A DNA stretch of 64,000 nt from JBFGFX01 sp965232455 (GTDB lineage: Bacteria > Pseudomonadota > Gammaproteobacteria > Steroidobacterales > Woeseiaceae), in contig OZ246981.1 of assembly GCA_965232455.1 (NCBI GenBank), positions 496,001 to 560,000 on the forward strand. Direction: 5' to 3'. The notes beneath the pieces are model-generated. The model did no database searches, had not been told where the DNA came from, and was given only the letters and a program-made list of their open reading frames with translations. The translations under genes and the position numbers were made by a program. This document shows positions 1 to 8,547 of this stretch, in pieces; position 1 is the first letter of the stretch; each line of letters opens with the position of its first letter.

Positions 1-2
1 GC

Positions 3-1112
3 CTCGCCGGCCGGCATTCCGACTACAACACCTCCGGTTCCGAGGAAACCTTCAAGGCGGGCGTTCTCTGGCGGCCGGTCGAGGACATCTCCGTTCGCGG
101 TTCCGTTTCCACCGGATTCCGCGCGCCCGGGATCGGCGAACTCTTCGGTGGCGCTGCCCGGGAGGACTTCACGTTCCTCGACCCCTGCGCCGACGTGCTC
201 GGCACGATCCTCGATGCGGACGGCGGACGCGCGGACACGACCGGCCCGCAGCCGCAAAACATCATCGACAACTGTGCCGCGCTGGGCATCGGTCCGGGAC
301 TCGCGCAGACGAATCCGCAGCTGTCGGCGGTCTCCAAGGGAAACGAGGATTTGATCGCCGAAACGTCGGACAGCTGGACCGTGGGATTCGTTTACAGCCC
401 GGAATGGTCACAAAACCTCGGTTGGATGGAAGGGTTGACGACGTCGGTCGACTTCTATGACGTCGAGATCGACGATGCCGTGCAGGGATTGAGCCCCGGC
501 GCGCTGATCGACGCCTGCGTCGAGACGCTCGATCCGTTCTTTTGCGACTCGGTGCCGCGCAACCCCGCGGGCCGCATCGGACTCATCGACAATCAGCTGC
601 AGAACATCGGCGCCATCGAGGCATCGGGGATCGACTTCATGCTGCGTTACGTGAGCCCGGAGACGTCCGTGGGTCAGTTCAATTTCACGATCAACGCGAC
701 CTACCTCGATGAATATCTCGAGCGGACCGCGAATCCCGACGGTTCGGAGACCGTGACGGATCGCACCGGCACGCACACTGATGAGACGTTTGCGCGGGCG
801 TTTCCCGACTGGCGCGGAACGGCGGGAATCGACTGGGTGCGTGACCGCTGGAGCGGCACGCTGGCGCTTCGATGGATCGACAGCATGCGGGTGGACGACG
901 GCACGGACGTGGCCTCGGCCGGATTCACGGACTTGCAGCTTCGCTACAACCCGGAATTCGCCGACGAGGCCTTCACGTTTGCTCTGGGATTCAACAACAT
1001 TTTCGACAAGCACCCGCCGGCCTGCGATTTGTGCGGCGGTCCGGGGACCAGCATCGTGGTGCACGACATCCCCGGCACGGTCGGTTATTTTCGAGTGACC
1101 TATCAGCAATGA
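3..1112 (+). CDS. TonB-dependent receptor, C-terminal part (5' end outside window)
   Basis: The reading frame is open from base 3 to the TGA at 1110-1112 (about 369 residues), with no start in the window. It reads as the C-terminal half of a TonB-dependent outer-membrane receptor. An early segment reads STGFRAPGIGELFGG, the FRAP-x-x-x-ELF signature of the barrel. Near the end is a LGFNNIFDKHPP stretch, the typical last strands with the 'N-x-FDK-x-PP' pattern. The protein ends in VGYFRVTYQQ, a terminal beta strand. Paired cysteines (for example ACDLC near the end) resemble receptors for large substrates in this family. The family imports siderophores, cobalamin or saccharides in a TonB-driven manner. 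The substrate here cannot be told without the plug domain. Confidence 0.9.
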   Translation, partial: LAGRHSDYNTSGSEETFKAGVLWRPVEDISVRGSVSTGFRAPGIGELFGGAAREDFTFLDPCADVLGTILDADGGRADTTGPQPQNIIDNCAALGIGPGLAQTNPQLSAVSKGNEDLIAETSDSWTVGFVYSPEWSQNLGWMEGLTTSVDFYDVEIDDAVQGLSPGALIDACVETLDPFFCDSVPRNPAGRIGLIDNQLQNIGAIEASGIDFMLRYVSPETSVGQFNFTINATYLDEYLERTANPDGSETVTDRTGTHTDETFARAFPDWRGTAGIDWVRDRWSGTLALRWIDSMRVDDGTDVASAGFTDLQLRYNPEFADEAFTFALGFNNIFDKHPPACDLCGGPGTSIVVHDIPGTVGYFRVTYQQ

Positions 1113-1159
1113 GGTCTTGAGACTAGCCTGGCTGAGAGTCAATAACGGCGTCGTTCGTC

Positions 1160-1185
1160 CCGGTGATCCCGATCGGGATCGCCGG
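1160..1185. repeat. 26-bp near-perfect inverted repeat between convergent genes
   Basis: Thirteen-base arms (beginning CCGGTGATCCC and ending GGGATCGCCGG) are complementary except for one position in each arm. The element lies in the 150-base gap between the convergent receptor and HEAT-repeat genes. It could fold into a hairpin for either transcript but has no T-run on either side, so calling it a terminator would be a guess. Confidence 0.4.
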
Positions 1186-1264
1186 GGCGAGCGGCCGATG
1201 GCGATGCCCCCTTTACCGGGGTATCTGCGGGCGTTGCGGCTATAGCGCCGAGCGCGCGGAGCGC

Positions 1265-2275
1265 CTAAAGCCCGGACAGGAGCCTCTCGAGGTACCCCAG
1301 AGCGGCGTCGGATTCCGACTGCGCCAGCCAGAACAGCGCATGTTCGCGGCTGTCCCGGCTCAGATCCGGATTGCCGACGACGCCGATGAGCGCATCGACC
1401 GCACGCTCATCGGGAAGTTGCGATAGCGCAAACACCGCCTGTTCACGTACCTTCGCGTCCGGATCCTTTGATATTGCCCGCTCGATTGCGCGCTGAATGG
1501 CCGCGTCGCTCCCGGGGACGTCTGTCTGCGCCAGCCAGAACCAGGCCTGAGACCGGACCTTGGCGTTGTCGTCGTCTTCACCCTGCCGGGTCAGCGCGGC
1601 TACGCGGTCGGTTGCCGCGCTCTGCGAATAGGCAAATGCCGCGTGGCGGCGGATGCCGGGGTCTTCGTCGGCGAACATCAGATGACGCAGGTGCGCGTCG
1701 GTTTCCGCAACGCGTAGCTGGGCCATCCAGAAGATCGCCTCTTCGCGGCTGTCGATTTCGCTGCCCGAGACGCTGATTTCGAGGAGCAAATCACGTGCGC
1801 GTGTGCCGCCATGCATCGCGATGCTCGTCAGCGCGTCGGCGGTGACGCCGGTTCTCGGTTCGGCGTAAGCTGCCAGCCATTCGACGCTGTCGCCGACGGC
1901 GACCACGCCGAGATCGGTGATGACCTTGCTGCTGCTCACTGGGCATCGGGGGCTGAGTGAGCGTATCTCCGTCGCCGTGCCGGCTTCCAGAAGCGCATAT
2001 ATCTGAACCTGACCGGTGGCGTCGACGCGATCGTGATCCGCGCCGTATCCGCCGCGCCGTTTGTCCAGGTTGCAGCCGACGCTTTCCCGGCGACCGCTGT
2101 TCCAGGAGTAACAGCACCATTCCGGCGCGTCGTCGACGGATTCGACCCGCCAGGTGTGCCAGCCGTTTTCGGAGAAGCCGGTCAATTCGGCGCCCGCGAT
2201 ACGGCCGTTCAGGACGACGGTGACTGTCACGATGCTCAGCGCAAGCCGTCCCCCGGCTTTGCCGTATCCCGTCAT
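1265..2275 (-). CDS. Secreted HEAT-repeat protein with Cys-containing N-terminal domain
   Basis: About 336 residues. I start at the ATG at 2275-2273, which overlaps the TGA of the upstream gene as ATGA. The N-terminus has a signal peptide (hydrophobic ALSIVTVTVVLNGRIAGA). A domain follows with several cysteines (EWCCYSW, GCNLDKRRGG, SPRCPV) that could form disulfides in the periplasm. From roughly residue 170 to the end there are at least four HEAT/PBS-lyase-type helical repeats with the recurring pattern R-E-x-A-x-F-x-L-A-Q (for example REHALFWLAQSE). HEAT repeats are protein-binding scaffolds, and no catalytic residues are apparent. It is the last gene of the sigma/anti-sigma/HEAT/HEAT operon, so a role in the same envelope response is likely but inferred. 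Confidence 0.85.
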   Translation of the reverse strand: MTGYGKAGGRLALSIVTVTVVLNGRIAGAELTGFSENGWHTWRVESVDDAPEWCCYSWNSGRRESVGCNLDKRRGGYGADHDRVDATGQVQIYALLEAGTATEIRSLSPRCPVSSSKVITDLGVVAVGDSVEWLAAYAEPRTGVTADALTSIAMHGGTRARDLLLEISVSGSEIDSREEAIFWMAQLRVAETDAHLRHLMFADEDPGIRRHAAFAYSQSAATDRVAALTRQGEDDDNAKVRSQAWFWLAQTDVPGSDAAIQRAIERAISKDPDAKVREQAVFALSQLPDERAVDALIGVVGNPDLSRDSREHALFWLAQSESDAALGYLERLLSGL

Positions 2276-3183
2276 CGATCGTTCTCCAGGGTGGCGTCGA
2301 TGAGATCCCATACGGCGTCGCTATCCATCATCACCAGCATCTGCAGCAGCTCGCGTTTCTCCGCGTCGTCCTGACTCTCGCGAAACAGCTCGAGCACACC
2401 CTCGTCATGATCGGCAACCAGCATGCCTCGCAGCGCGGATTCCTTGATGTCCGCGGAGTCGGATCCCCGGTAGATCTCCAACAGCACGGCGCCGACCTCA
2501 TCGTCGTCGCCGGCGATTCCGAGTCCCTGGATGGCCTGCGCCTGCAACTCGGGATTGCTGCCGTCCATCGCGAGGGCCCTGAGTGACTCCACGTCGCCGG
2601 CAACGGCGTACGCGTCGATCAGGCCTTCGGACATACCCGCTTGCTCGCGCAGTGCTCTGAGTTCTTCCAACGCACCCATCGCCCCGAGCATCTTGACGGC
2701 TTCGTCGAATTGCTCCGGCGTTTCGGCATTCACTGCAAGGCGATAGATGGCGTCGCTGTCGTCGGCTATCAGATACGCTTCCATGACCGCATCGCGCGTA
2801 TCCTCGTCACCGGACGCATAGATAGCCCCCAGGTTCGCGAGCGCATCGGGGTTGCCGCCGATGCCGATCATGCGGATTGCCTCCTGCCGGAGTTCACTGC
2901 TCCCGTTCTGTGCGACGTCCAACAACAGGGTCTGGGCGCCCGGTAAGTCGATCTGGCTGAGTATGAACAGCGCTTTTTCCTTCAATTCGTCGCTTGCGTC
3001 GCTCGCGAGAACTTTTTCGACGATCGGCAGCGCACGTTCCGGCGGCGCCGAAATCAGCGCCTGCATCGCGGCGATCTTGAGCTCCTCCGAGTCGCCGTTC
3101 AGATCGGTTTGGGCAAAGCCCGGACCGAACGGGAGGAGTATGAACGCCGCGAGAAGAGTTCTGGGCAAAATGTGCATGGTCAT
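2272..3183 (-). CDS. Periplasmic HEAT-repeat protein
   Basis: 303 residues, with a signal peptide (LLAAFILLPFGPGFAQ, cleavage near residue 25). The rest is almost entirely alpha-helical HEAT-like repeats of about 30 residues (motifs such as ELKEKALFILSQIDLPGA, ELRQEAIRMIGIGGN and ELQAQAIQGLGIAGD). It is strongly acidic and has no enzyme motif. It sits 9 bases downstream of the anti-sigma gene and overlaps the next HEAT gene by 4 bases, so translation is probably coupled. The predicted place of action is the periplasm, next to the extracytoplasmic half of the anti-sigma factor. A sensor or partner function is inferred from this context and from the fused arrangement at 46899-47609. Confidence 0.85.
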   Translation of the reverse strand: MTMHILPRTLLAAFILLPFGPGFAQTDLNGDSEELKIAAMQALISAPPERALPIVEKVLASDASDELKEKALFILSQIDLPGAQTLLLDVAQNGSSELRQEAIRMIGIGGNPDALANLGAIYASGDEDTRDAVMEAYLIADDSDAIYRLAVNAETPEQFDEAVKMLGAMGALEELRALREQAGMSEGLIDAYAVAGDVESLRALAMDGSNPELQAQAIQGLGIAGDDDEVGAVLLEIYRGSDSADIKESALRGMLVADHDEGVLELFRESQDDAEKRELLQMLVMMDSDAVWDLIDATLENDR

Positions 3184-3192
3184 GTTCCTGAT

Positions 3193-3939
3193 CTAAATCG
3201 ACTGTGAATCTTCTGATACGTCGCGCTCCAGCTTGGTTAGCATGACGTTCAACTCGAAAGCGAGCTGGGCGCGCAGCGATTCCGCGTCTTCGGGCGCGAT
3301 GTCGTCGGCGGCGAGCCGCAAGAGAACCGGCTCGAACGCCCGCAGCACCCGCGCCAACTCGGGCGCCTGGTTCTGATCCGCCGCCCGCTCGAACAGCCGG
3401 TTCTGCTCGATGATGTTCATGATCAGCAGCGCCCGCTCGACGTCCGCCGAGGTGGCAAGGCCATCTAAGTACCGCCGACTTTCGCGAAGGTGGACCTGCA
3501 GGCCGCGGGAAAATGCGTCCGGGGCCGCGCGTTCTGCGCCGGACGGGTATTCGCCCGTGTCGGCGGCCGTTAAGCCACCGTCCACCACTGCGGAGTTCTG
3601 TTCCCCCGAGATGAACACACCGATGCCGACGCCGATGACAAGTGCGGCGGTGATGGCGGCGCCCCAAGCGAACGACGGGATGTGAAACGGCGTCCCGCCA
3701 CGTCGGGCTTCGCTCCGTTCGGGTCGGGCCACGCGATCGATGCTTGTCCGCCAGCGGTTCACGGCCCGCGCGGGCGCCGGCGTCAGGGTGTCGTCGGCCA
3801 GGCCATCCAGTTCCCGGCACAGGGCGTCGTATCGGCCGGCGAGGCTTTTGTCGCGCTCGAGCGCGGCGCCGACCTCTTCGCGTTCCCGTTCGCTCAGCCC
3901 GTCGTTGTAATAGTAGAGTATCAGCGTGTCGTCATTCAT
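3193..3939 (-). CDS. Anti-sigma factor, single-pass membrane protein
   Basis: 248 residues. The N-terminal 85 residues are cytoplasmic and helical (starting MNDDTLILYYYNDGLSERER), as in anti-sigma domains that bind the cognate sigma factor. One membrane span follows at about residues 90-111 (SFAWGAAITAALVIGVGIGV), then a periplasmic helical region of about 135 residues. The His-x3-Cys-x2-Cys zinc motif of ZAS anti-sigma factors is absent. The start overlaps the end of the sigma gene by 8 bases, the classical sigma/anti-sigma arrangement. Expected role: hold the ECF sigma at 3932-4471 inactive until an envelope signal. Assignment rests on position and topology more than on sequence similarity. 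Confidence 0.8.
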   Translation of the reverse strand: MNDDTLILYYYNDGLSEREREEVGAALERDKSLAGRYDALCRELDGLADDTLTPAPARAVNRWRTSIDRVARPERSEARRGGTPFHIPSFAWGAAITAALVIGVGIGVFISGEQNSAVVDGGLTAADTGEYPSGAERAAPDAFSRGLQVHLRESRRYLDGLATSADVERALLIMNIIEQNRLFERAADQNQAPELARVLRAFEPVLLRLAADDIAPEDAESLRAQLAFELNVMLTKLERDVSEDSQSI

Positions 3940-4471
3940 TGCATGTGCTCCGCAAGCCGGCCATTTTGCCGCGCAGTTTTCGGACGGCTCGAAACAGGGC
4001 CTGTTTGACGGTGCCTACGGACGTGTCCAATTCCTCGGCAATTTCCTGAAGTCGCCATTGCTCCAGATGTTTCAGGACAAAACACACCCGTTCGATTTCG
4101 CTCAATCGGCCTAGCGCCTTTCGCAGGCTCGATTCGAGGTCTTCGTTCGCCTGCGCCGCCTCCGGAGAGTCGGTGTCGTCCGGTATGTCCGAGTCGAGCG
4201 GCTCGAATACGCCCGGTCGCTGTTTCCGCATGAGCTGCAGCGCCGCATTGATGGCGATCCTGTGAATCCAGGTGTCCAGACGGGCCGATTGCTCGAACTG
4301 ATGCCGTTTGTTCCAGGCGCTGAGCAGGGCGTCCTGAACCGCGTCCTCGGCGAGGTCGTGATTTCGCGTAATCCGCAGGCAGGCCGAAAACCAGCGCTCC
4401 GATCTGCTCGAAATAGCGTCATGAAAGTCCGCCCGCGTGGGTTCGCGGGCGCGTTTGAGTACCGCCACCAT
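3932..4471 (-). CDS. ECF-type RNA polymerase sigma factor (sigma-70 family)
   Basis: 179 residues, the usual ECF length. Region 2 covers about residues 25-95: the DLAEDAVQDALLSAW core-binding helix, then TWIHRIAINAALQLMRK. A linker rich in Asp/Glu follows. Region 4 covers about 115-170 (LSEIERVCFVLKHLEQWRLQEIAEEL, then the TSVGTVKQALFRAVRKL helix-turn-helix). It directs core polymerase to promoters of an envelope regulon and is probably held by the anti-sigma factor encoded immediately downstream. The ATG at 4471 is used. A possible autoregulatory promoter lies just upstream (TTTAAC-N17-GGTC on the minus strand), together with a 7-bp inverted repeat at 4504-4525. Confidence 0.93.
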   Translation of the reverse strand: MVAVLKRAREPTRADFHDAISSRSERWFSACLRITRNHDLAEDAVQDALLSAWNKRHQFEQSARLDTWIHRIAINAALQLMRKQRPGVFEPLDSDIPDDTDSPEAAQANEDLESSLRKALGRLSEIERVCFVLKHLEQWRLQEIAEELDTSVGTVKQALFRAVRKLRGKMAGLRSTCNE

Positions 4472-4535
4472 TAATTCTTGGATGCGAGAGCGACCCGATT
4501 GGTTAGGGCCTGTTAAATGGCCCTAGTATTGAAAC

Positions 4536-4582
4536 CTGTCTCATCGTCGATCGCAACGCGGTCACGATCGATGATGAGACAG
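4536..4582 (-). terminator. Long hairpin between acyl-CoA synthetase and sigma operon
   Basis: Arms of 18 bases (CTGTCTCATCGTCGATCG and its near-complement) with a single mismatch enclose an 11-base loop. The hairpin begins just after the stop codon of the leftward acyl-CoA synthetase gene and lies 65 bases before the sigma gene on the same strand. It could terminate or attenuate the five-gene operon before the sigma operon. The T-run after it is weak, so it may instead be an RNA stabiliser or a DNA site. Confidence 0.5.
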
Positions 4583-4585
4583 ATT

Positions 4586-6166
4586 CTACTGCTGAGCCAT
4601 TTGCCGTAAGGCCTGCTTGTCGACTTTCCCGACAGGCAGCAGGGGCAATTCGTCCAGAATTTCGATGCGTTTGGGAATCTTGTAGTTCGCCATGCGTGTC
4701 CGGCACCACTCCTCGGCGTCGGCCGCGGAAACGGCGCGCCCGGATTCGCGTTTGAGGTAAGCGACTCCCACCTCCTGATAAAGAGGATCGGGTACGCCGA
4801 CCACCGCCGCGGTCGCTATGCCGGGGTGCGCTTCGAGAACCGTCTCGATCTCGCGCGGGTAGACGTTGTAACCGCCGGACTTGAACATGTCCGACAGGCG
4901 TCCCACCAGGCAGATGTTGCCGTCTTCGCGCTGATAGGCAAGGTCACCGGTCTTGAGCCATCCGTCCGCAGTGAACGCGTCCCGTGTCGCCTCCGGCCGG
5001 TTCCAATACTCCAGCATCAGGAATTCGCCTTTGACCTGCAGTTCGCCCGGGTTGCGTTCGGTTGCGTGCTGGCCGTTCGCGGTTTCCGTCCGGACCTCGC
5101 AGTGTGGATCGGGACGGCCCACGGTTTGGGCAAGAACGTCGAGCGCGGCCGATGCGTCCGTATAGGTGACGTGGCAAGCGGTTTCGGTCATGCCGAACGC
5201 GGTGAGCATGCGTTTGTCGAGCTTTTGCAGTTTACGGATGAATTCAACCGGCATCGCCGCGCCGCCCCACAAGACGGTTTTCAGCGCGGAGAAATCGCCG
5301 GTCCGGAATTCGTCCGTCTCCATCTGCATCTGGAACATGGTCGGCACGCCGCCCATCATCGTACAGCGTTCTTCAATAGTCGCCCTGACGCTCGCGCTCG
5401 GGTCGAATTGTTCCTGAAAGACGATCTTGCCGCCTTTCACCAGCGTGGTCGCACAGGTGTCCGCAACGCTGGCGACGTGGTTGATCGGGAAACACACGAC
5501 CAGACTCGGCTCGTCGAGCTGGAAATGCGTCGTCTGCATCGTCGCGCCGTACGTCAGCGAATAGTGCGAAAGCACCGCGCCCTTCGGGGCGCCGGTCGAA
5601 CCGGACGTGTAAACGATTAGTGCCGGGTCCAGCGTATCCACCGCGGCGGCCGCGTCAGTCATCGACTTTTTCGGATACCCGCTGCCCGCCGCGATGAAGC
5701 TTTCCAGCTCCGTGTTCCCGGGTGCCGCCTCATCGATGGTCACGACGATGAGTTCCGGATGTTTCGAGGCCAATTCGTCGACGTACGGCAGGAACGACCG
5801 GTTGCCGGCGGATGAAAGAGTCACGAATACCCTGGGTTTGGCGTCACCGATGACATACTCCACCTCTCGCGAGCTGTAGTGGGGATTCAGCCCGACCCAG
5901 ATGGCGCCGATTTTTGCGGTGGCGAGAAACACGATCCAGAATTCGGCGCGCGGTGTACACAGCATGGCGACACGATCGCCCTTGCGCACGCCGGCCGCAA
6001 GCAGCGCGCAGGCCCAGGAATCGACCTGTGCGGCGGCATCTGCGTAGTTGATTCGACGCCCCCGGCAAACCATGGCGATCTCGTCCGGAGTCTGCTCCGA
6101 GAATCGGCTGACGTAGTCCGATATCCTCGGTAGCACCGCCAGTCCGCCGATCGTCATGCTGGGCAT
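4586..6166 (-). CDS. Class I adenylate-forming enzyme, acyl-CoA synthetase (AMP-dependent synthetase/ligase)
   Basis: 526 residues, full length for the family. All core motifs are present: the P-loop-like A3 motif VYTSGSTGAPKGAVLSH (about residue 190), A5 TAFGMTETACH (about 318), the A8 hinge GYNVYPREIE (about 430) and the catalytic A10 lysine in GKVDKQALRQ near the C-terminus. The reaction is activation of a carboxylic acid with ATP to an acyl-adenylate, followed by transfer to CoA. The substrate (fatty or aromatic acid) cannot be read from sequence. It is cytoplasmic. It starts 2 bases after the YdeI-like gene, making it the last gene of the operon from 9172. Its link to the peroxidase genes upstream is not obvious. 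Confidence 0.9.
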   Translation of the reverse strand: MPSMTIGGLAVLPRISDYVSRFSEQTPDEIAMVCRGRRINYADAAAQVDSWACALLAAGVRKGDRVAMLCTPRAEFWIVFLATAKIGAIWVGLNPHYSSREVEYVIGDAKPRVFVTLSSAGNRSFLPYVDELASKHPELIVVTIDEAAPGNTELESFIAAGSGYPKKSMTDAAAAVDTLDPALIVYTSGSTGAPKGAVLSHYSLTYGATMQTTHFQLDEPSLVVCFPINHVASVADTCATTLVKGGKIVFQEQFDPSASVRATIEERCTMMGGVPTMFQMQMETDEFRTGDFSALKTVLWGGAAMPVEFIRKLQKLDKRMLTAFGMTETACHVTYTDASAALDVLAQTVGRPDPHCEVRTETANGQHATERNPGELQVKGEFLMLEYWNRPEATRDAFTADGWLKTGDLAYQREDGNICLVGRLSDMFKSGGYNVYPREIETVLEAHPGIATAAVVGVPDPLYQEVGVAYLKRESGRAVSAADAEEWCRTRMANYKIPKRIEILDELPLLPVGKVDKQALRQMAQQ

Positions 6167-6168
6167 GA

Positions 6169-6759
6169 CTACCGATACCGGTCGTTGAGGCCCTGGCCGG
6201 CAATAATCATCGGGATGATCTTGTCGATACGCCGTTGCCGCGTGTCTTCCCGCTTGGCCGTCGCGATGTGCTCCGCGTATTCGCGTTGTTGACCGGGACG
6301 CAGTCGCTCGAACGCGTCCTTCGCGGTTTTGTTCGACTGGAACGCCTCGCTCAATTCGGCCGGCACGCTCAGCCTGCGCGTACGCGCCGGCGCGATCTCC
6401 CTGCCCTCATCGACCAGCATGATGGCTTCTTTGACGTAACGTTTTATCGCTGCCGGCCGGATATCGCCGGCCGACGTCATTCGCCACTGTCGCAGCGCCT
6501 TTGTTTTGCCTTCCTGCGCATTGATCAGCACGTCGTCCTCGTCCGCCAACAGCGCACCTTGAAAAAACCAGAGCCCGAAGTACGATTTGAACGCGCCGAT
6601 GCCAACCACGTTCTTGCCCTTGTACGTGTAACAAGGCGCTCCCCACTTGACCTCTTCGTCGAGCGGCGTCGTTCTTAGAATCTCGCGGAGCTTTGCGGCT
6701 TCACGTCGCCAGGCTCTGGTGGCGTTCAAGTAGTCGTCAACCGTCTTAGCGCGCTTCAT
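6169..6759 (-). CDS. YdeI/OmpD-associated, DUF1801-type protein
   Basis: 196 residues from the ATG at 6759-6757. This start lies 14 bases inside the end of the upstream peroxidase gene and matches the family N-terminus (MKRAKTVDDYLNATRAWR). The N-terminal domain resembles DUF1801/YdhG-like folds (VKWGAPCYTYKGKNVVGIGA, then FKSYFGLWFFQGALL). The C-terminal part has the YdeI/OmdA helical motif (FERLRPGQQREYAEHIATAK, followed by RIDKIIPMI). These are small cytoplasmic proteins of uncertain biochemical role, seen in stress and envelope contexts. The function in this operon is unknown. Confidence 0.85.
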   Translation of the reverse strand: MKRAKTVDDYLNATRAWRREAAKLREILRTTPLDEEVKWGAPCYTYKGKNVVGIGAFKSYFGLWFFQGALLADEDDVLINAQEGKTKALRQWRMTSAGDIRPAAIKRYVKEAIMLVDEGREIAPARTRRLSVPAELSEAFQSNKTAKDAFERLRPGQQREYAEHIATAKREDTRQRRIDKIIPMIIAGQGLNDRYR

Positions 6760-8074
6760 CGATGGGTACCTCGTTAGCCGACACGTCGAGCGAACCGTCG
6801 GGCGCCGACAGCCATTCCGGCGGTGTCGCCAATGGCGACCCAAGCGTGCCGAGAAACGCCTCGAGCTGCTTCAGTTCGCGCCGACTCAGGCCGAGCGGCT
6901 TCGCTTCGTTGTGGCCGATCATGGCAAGGGGCGCGCGGTTGTAGTGATCGAGCACGTCCTCGAGCGTCGCCAACTGGCCGCGATGCATGAACGGCGCGGT
7001 GTCCTGCAGGTTGCGTAGCGAGGGCGTTCGCATGGCGCCGATCAGTTCGATCCCGGTCCGGGCAAAACGCAGTTCACCGCAGGTTGGCTCCGGTTCGTCG
7101 CTGTACTCCCCAAGGCAGTTGAACGGGTCGGCCTGCAACAGCCGTAGCCCGCTCGACCGTCCTGTGTCCGGAAGATCGCCGGGAAAAGCCAGCACACCGT
7201 TGTTGTGAAACTCGTTGTTCGTAAACAGCGGACCGTTGTGGCATTCGGTGCAGCGGGCCTCGCCGATGAAAAGCCTTAAGCCCTGCGCTTCGTCGGCGCT
7301 CAACAGGCGCTCCTGAGCCGCGCCATCGCCGGCACGGACGGCGTCAACGTAGTCGTCGAAGCGCGATCGGCCGGGGACCAGCAGGCGCTCGTAGGCGGCA
7401 ATCGCCTTGCCGATGTTTGCGAACACGCGATTGACGCTGCGGCGGTCGGTTTCGGACATCGAGGACCAGGCCGCATCGAGCACCGGATCGACGTTCGGTG
7501 CGGCGGCGTCCGGAAAGCGTGCCCGGTCCGAAAAGTCCGGCAACGCGCCGAAGATCTCTTCATATCTGTTGCGATAGATTTCGTCGTCGGCGATGAGCCG
7601 CACGTGCTGCATTCGGTGACCGCCGTGTTCCGCCGGGTCTTCGAGCGGTGACAGCGCCTGTGACCAAAGGCTGTCCCTGCGTCCGTCCCAATACAGCCAG
7701 GGACTGTAGGCGGCCCCGACAATGCTCGGCGTGTTACGCTTCGACACGCCGATGGCCACGCCTTTTTGCAGACCGTCCGTGAATCGCCGGATCGGCTGGT
7801 GGCAGGTCGCGCAGGAGATGCCGCCGTTGGCGCTCAGACGCGAGTCGAAAAACAGCGCTTGCCCGAACCTGGCGGCCCGCTCGTCGCCGGCGACCGCGTT
7901 CGTCGCGTCCACCGGCGGAGCCGGCAGGTGGCCTATCCAGAGCGACTGGATGTCCCCGAGCTCGACCTCGGTCCATGCCGGATGGGTAACCGGACGGTAA
8001 GCAAAAAGAACGGCGAGACCGACGCCGATGGCGACGGACAGCGGGATCAGAAGCTTTTTGCTCAAGCGACCCAT
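6746..8074 (-). CDS. Di-heme cytochrome c peroxidase family enzyme (MauG/MbnH-like)
   Basis: 442 residues from the ATG at 8074-8072, which overlaps the TAA of the upstream gene by one base. An N-terminal membrane segment (residues 7-26) anchors or exports it. Two c-type heme motifs are visible, CATCH at residues 88-92 and CTECH at 275-279, spaced as in di-heme peroxidases and in MauG/MbnH enzymes that oxidise protein residues. Further family motifs are ALFFDSRLSANGG before heme 1, YWDGRRDSLWSQALSPL, and MRTPSLRNLQDTAPFMHRG near the C-terminus. It acts in the periplasm. Substrate: hydrogen peroxide with an electron donor, or post-translational oxidation of a partner protein. The neighbours (YtkA-like and another anchored periplasmic protein) make the second option worth considering. 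Confidence 0.9.
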   Translation of the reverse strand: MGRLSKKLLIPLSVAIGVGLAVLFAYRPVTHPAWTEVELGDIQSLWIGHLPAPPVDATNAVAGDERAARFGQALFFDSRLSANGGISCATCHQPIRRFTDGLQKGVAIGVSKRNTPSIVGAAYSPWLYWDGRRDSLWSQALSPLEDPAEHGGHRMQHVRLIADDEIYRNRYEEIFGALPDFSDRARFPDAAAPNVDPVLDAAWSSMSETDRRSVNRVFANIGKAIAAYERLLVPGRSRFDDYVDAVRAGDGAAQERLLSADEAQGLRLFIGEARCTECHNGPLFTNNEFHNNGVLAFPGDLPDTGRSSGLRLLQADPFNCLGEYSDEPEPTCGELRFARTGIELIGAMRTPSLRNLQDTAPFMHRGQLATLEDVLDHYNRAPLAMIGHNEAKPLGLSRRELKQLEAFLGTLGSPLATPPEWLSAPDGSLDVSANEVPIDEAR

Positions 8075-8547
8075 TAGATCGTCAGCTCGACGACCACCGT
8101 GTCCGAGCCGGCGGCGGAGTTTACCGATATCACGAGTTCCCAATCACCTCTCATGTGAAACCTGACGCCTTCGAGAAGATAATCGCCGTTGCCGATTTCT
8201 CGCGTCACCCGCGGTTTCGTGGGCAAACCATGGTCGTGAATCGGCATGCCTCCGGTAACGTTGAATTCGGCCCGTTCAACGCCCTGGCCGTCCATCGTTT
8301 CCAGATGGATATTCCAACTGTGCAGCCTGTTGATCTGAATGGGTCTCAGATTGCTCGAATAACTCAGGCGATAAAGGCCGTTTCCGGACACCCAGGACGC
8401 GCGGTTTACTCCATCGTCCGGTTCGGATTGCGCGGCCCGGGAGATGTACGGGCCTGCCGCGCTGTGAAGTATCAATGTCGCCAGGACCGCCCGTGCGCAG
8501 AACGAAGGCCAGCGGCGCGGCAAACCCGCGTCAGTTCCGTCAGGCAT
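8074..8547 (-). CDS. FixH/YtkA-like periplasmic protein
   Basis: 157 residues. An N-terminal hydrophobic stretch ends near AAGPYISRAA, consistent with export. The C-terminal 70 residues show the FixH/YtkA-type beta-sandwich pattern: GGMPIHDHGLPTKPRV, then the conserved YLLEGVRFHMRGDWELVISV. The HxH in IHDHG could bind a metal. Relatives accompany copper-oxidase or di-heme peroxidase genes. It lies between an anchored periplasmic protein gene (8-base overlap upstream) and the di-heme enzyme (1-base overlap downstream), so the three are probably made together and act together in the periplasm. The exact role is unknown. Confidence 0.75.
   Translation of the reverse strand: MPDGTDAGLPRRWPSFCARAVLATLILHSAAGPYISRAAQSEPDDGVNRASWVSGNGLYRLSYSSNLRPIQINRLHSWNIHLETMDGQGVERAEFNVTGGMPIHDHGLPTKPRVTREIGNGDYLLEGVRFHMRGDWELVISVNSAAGSDTVVVELTI

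Noticed and set aside
408..1142. Long open frame on the minus strand opposite the TonB receptor
   Set aside because: Composition is Arg/Val/His-rich without any family motif, and the plus-strand frame is a clear receptor. It is an antisense shadow produced by high GC.
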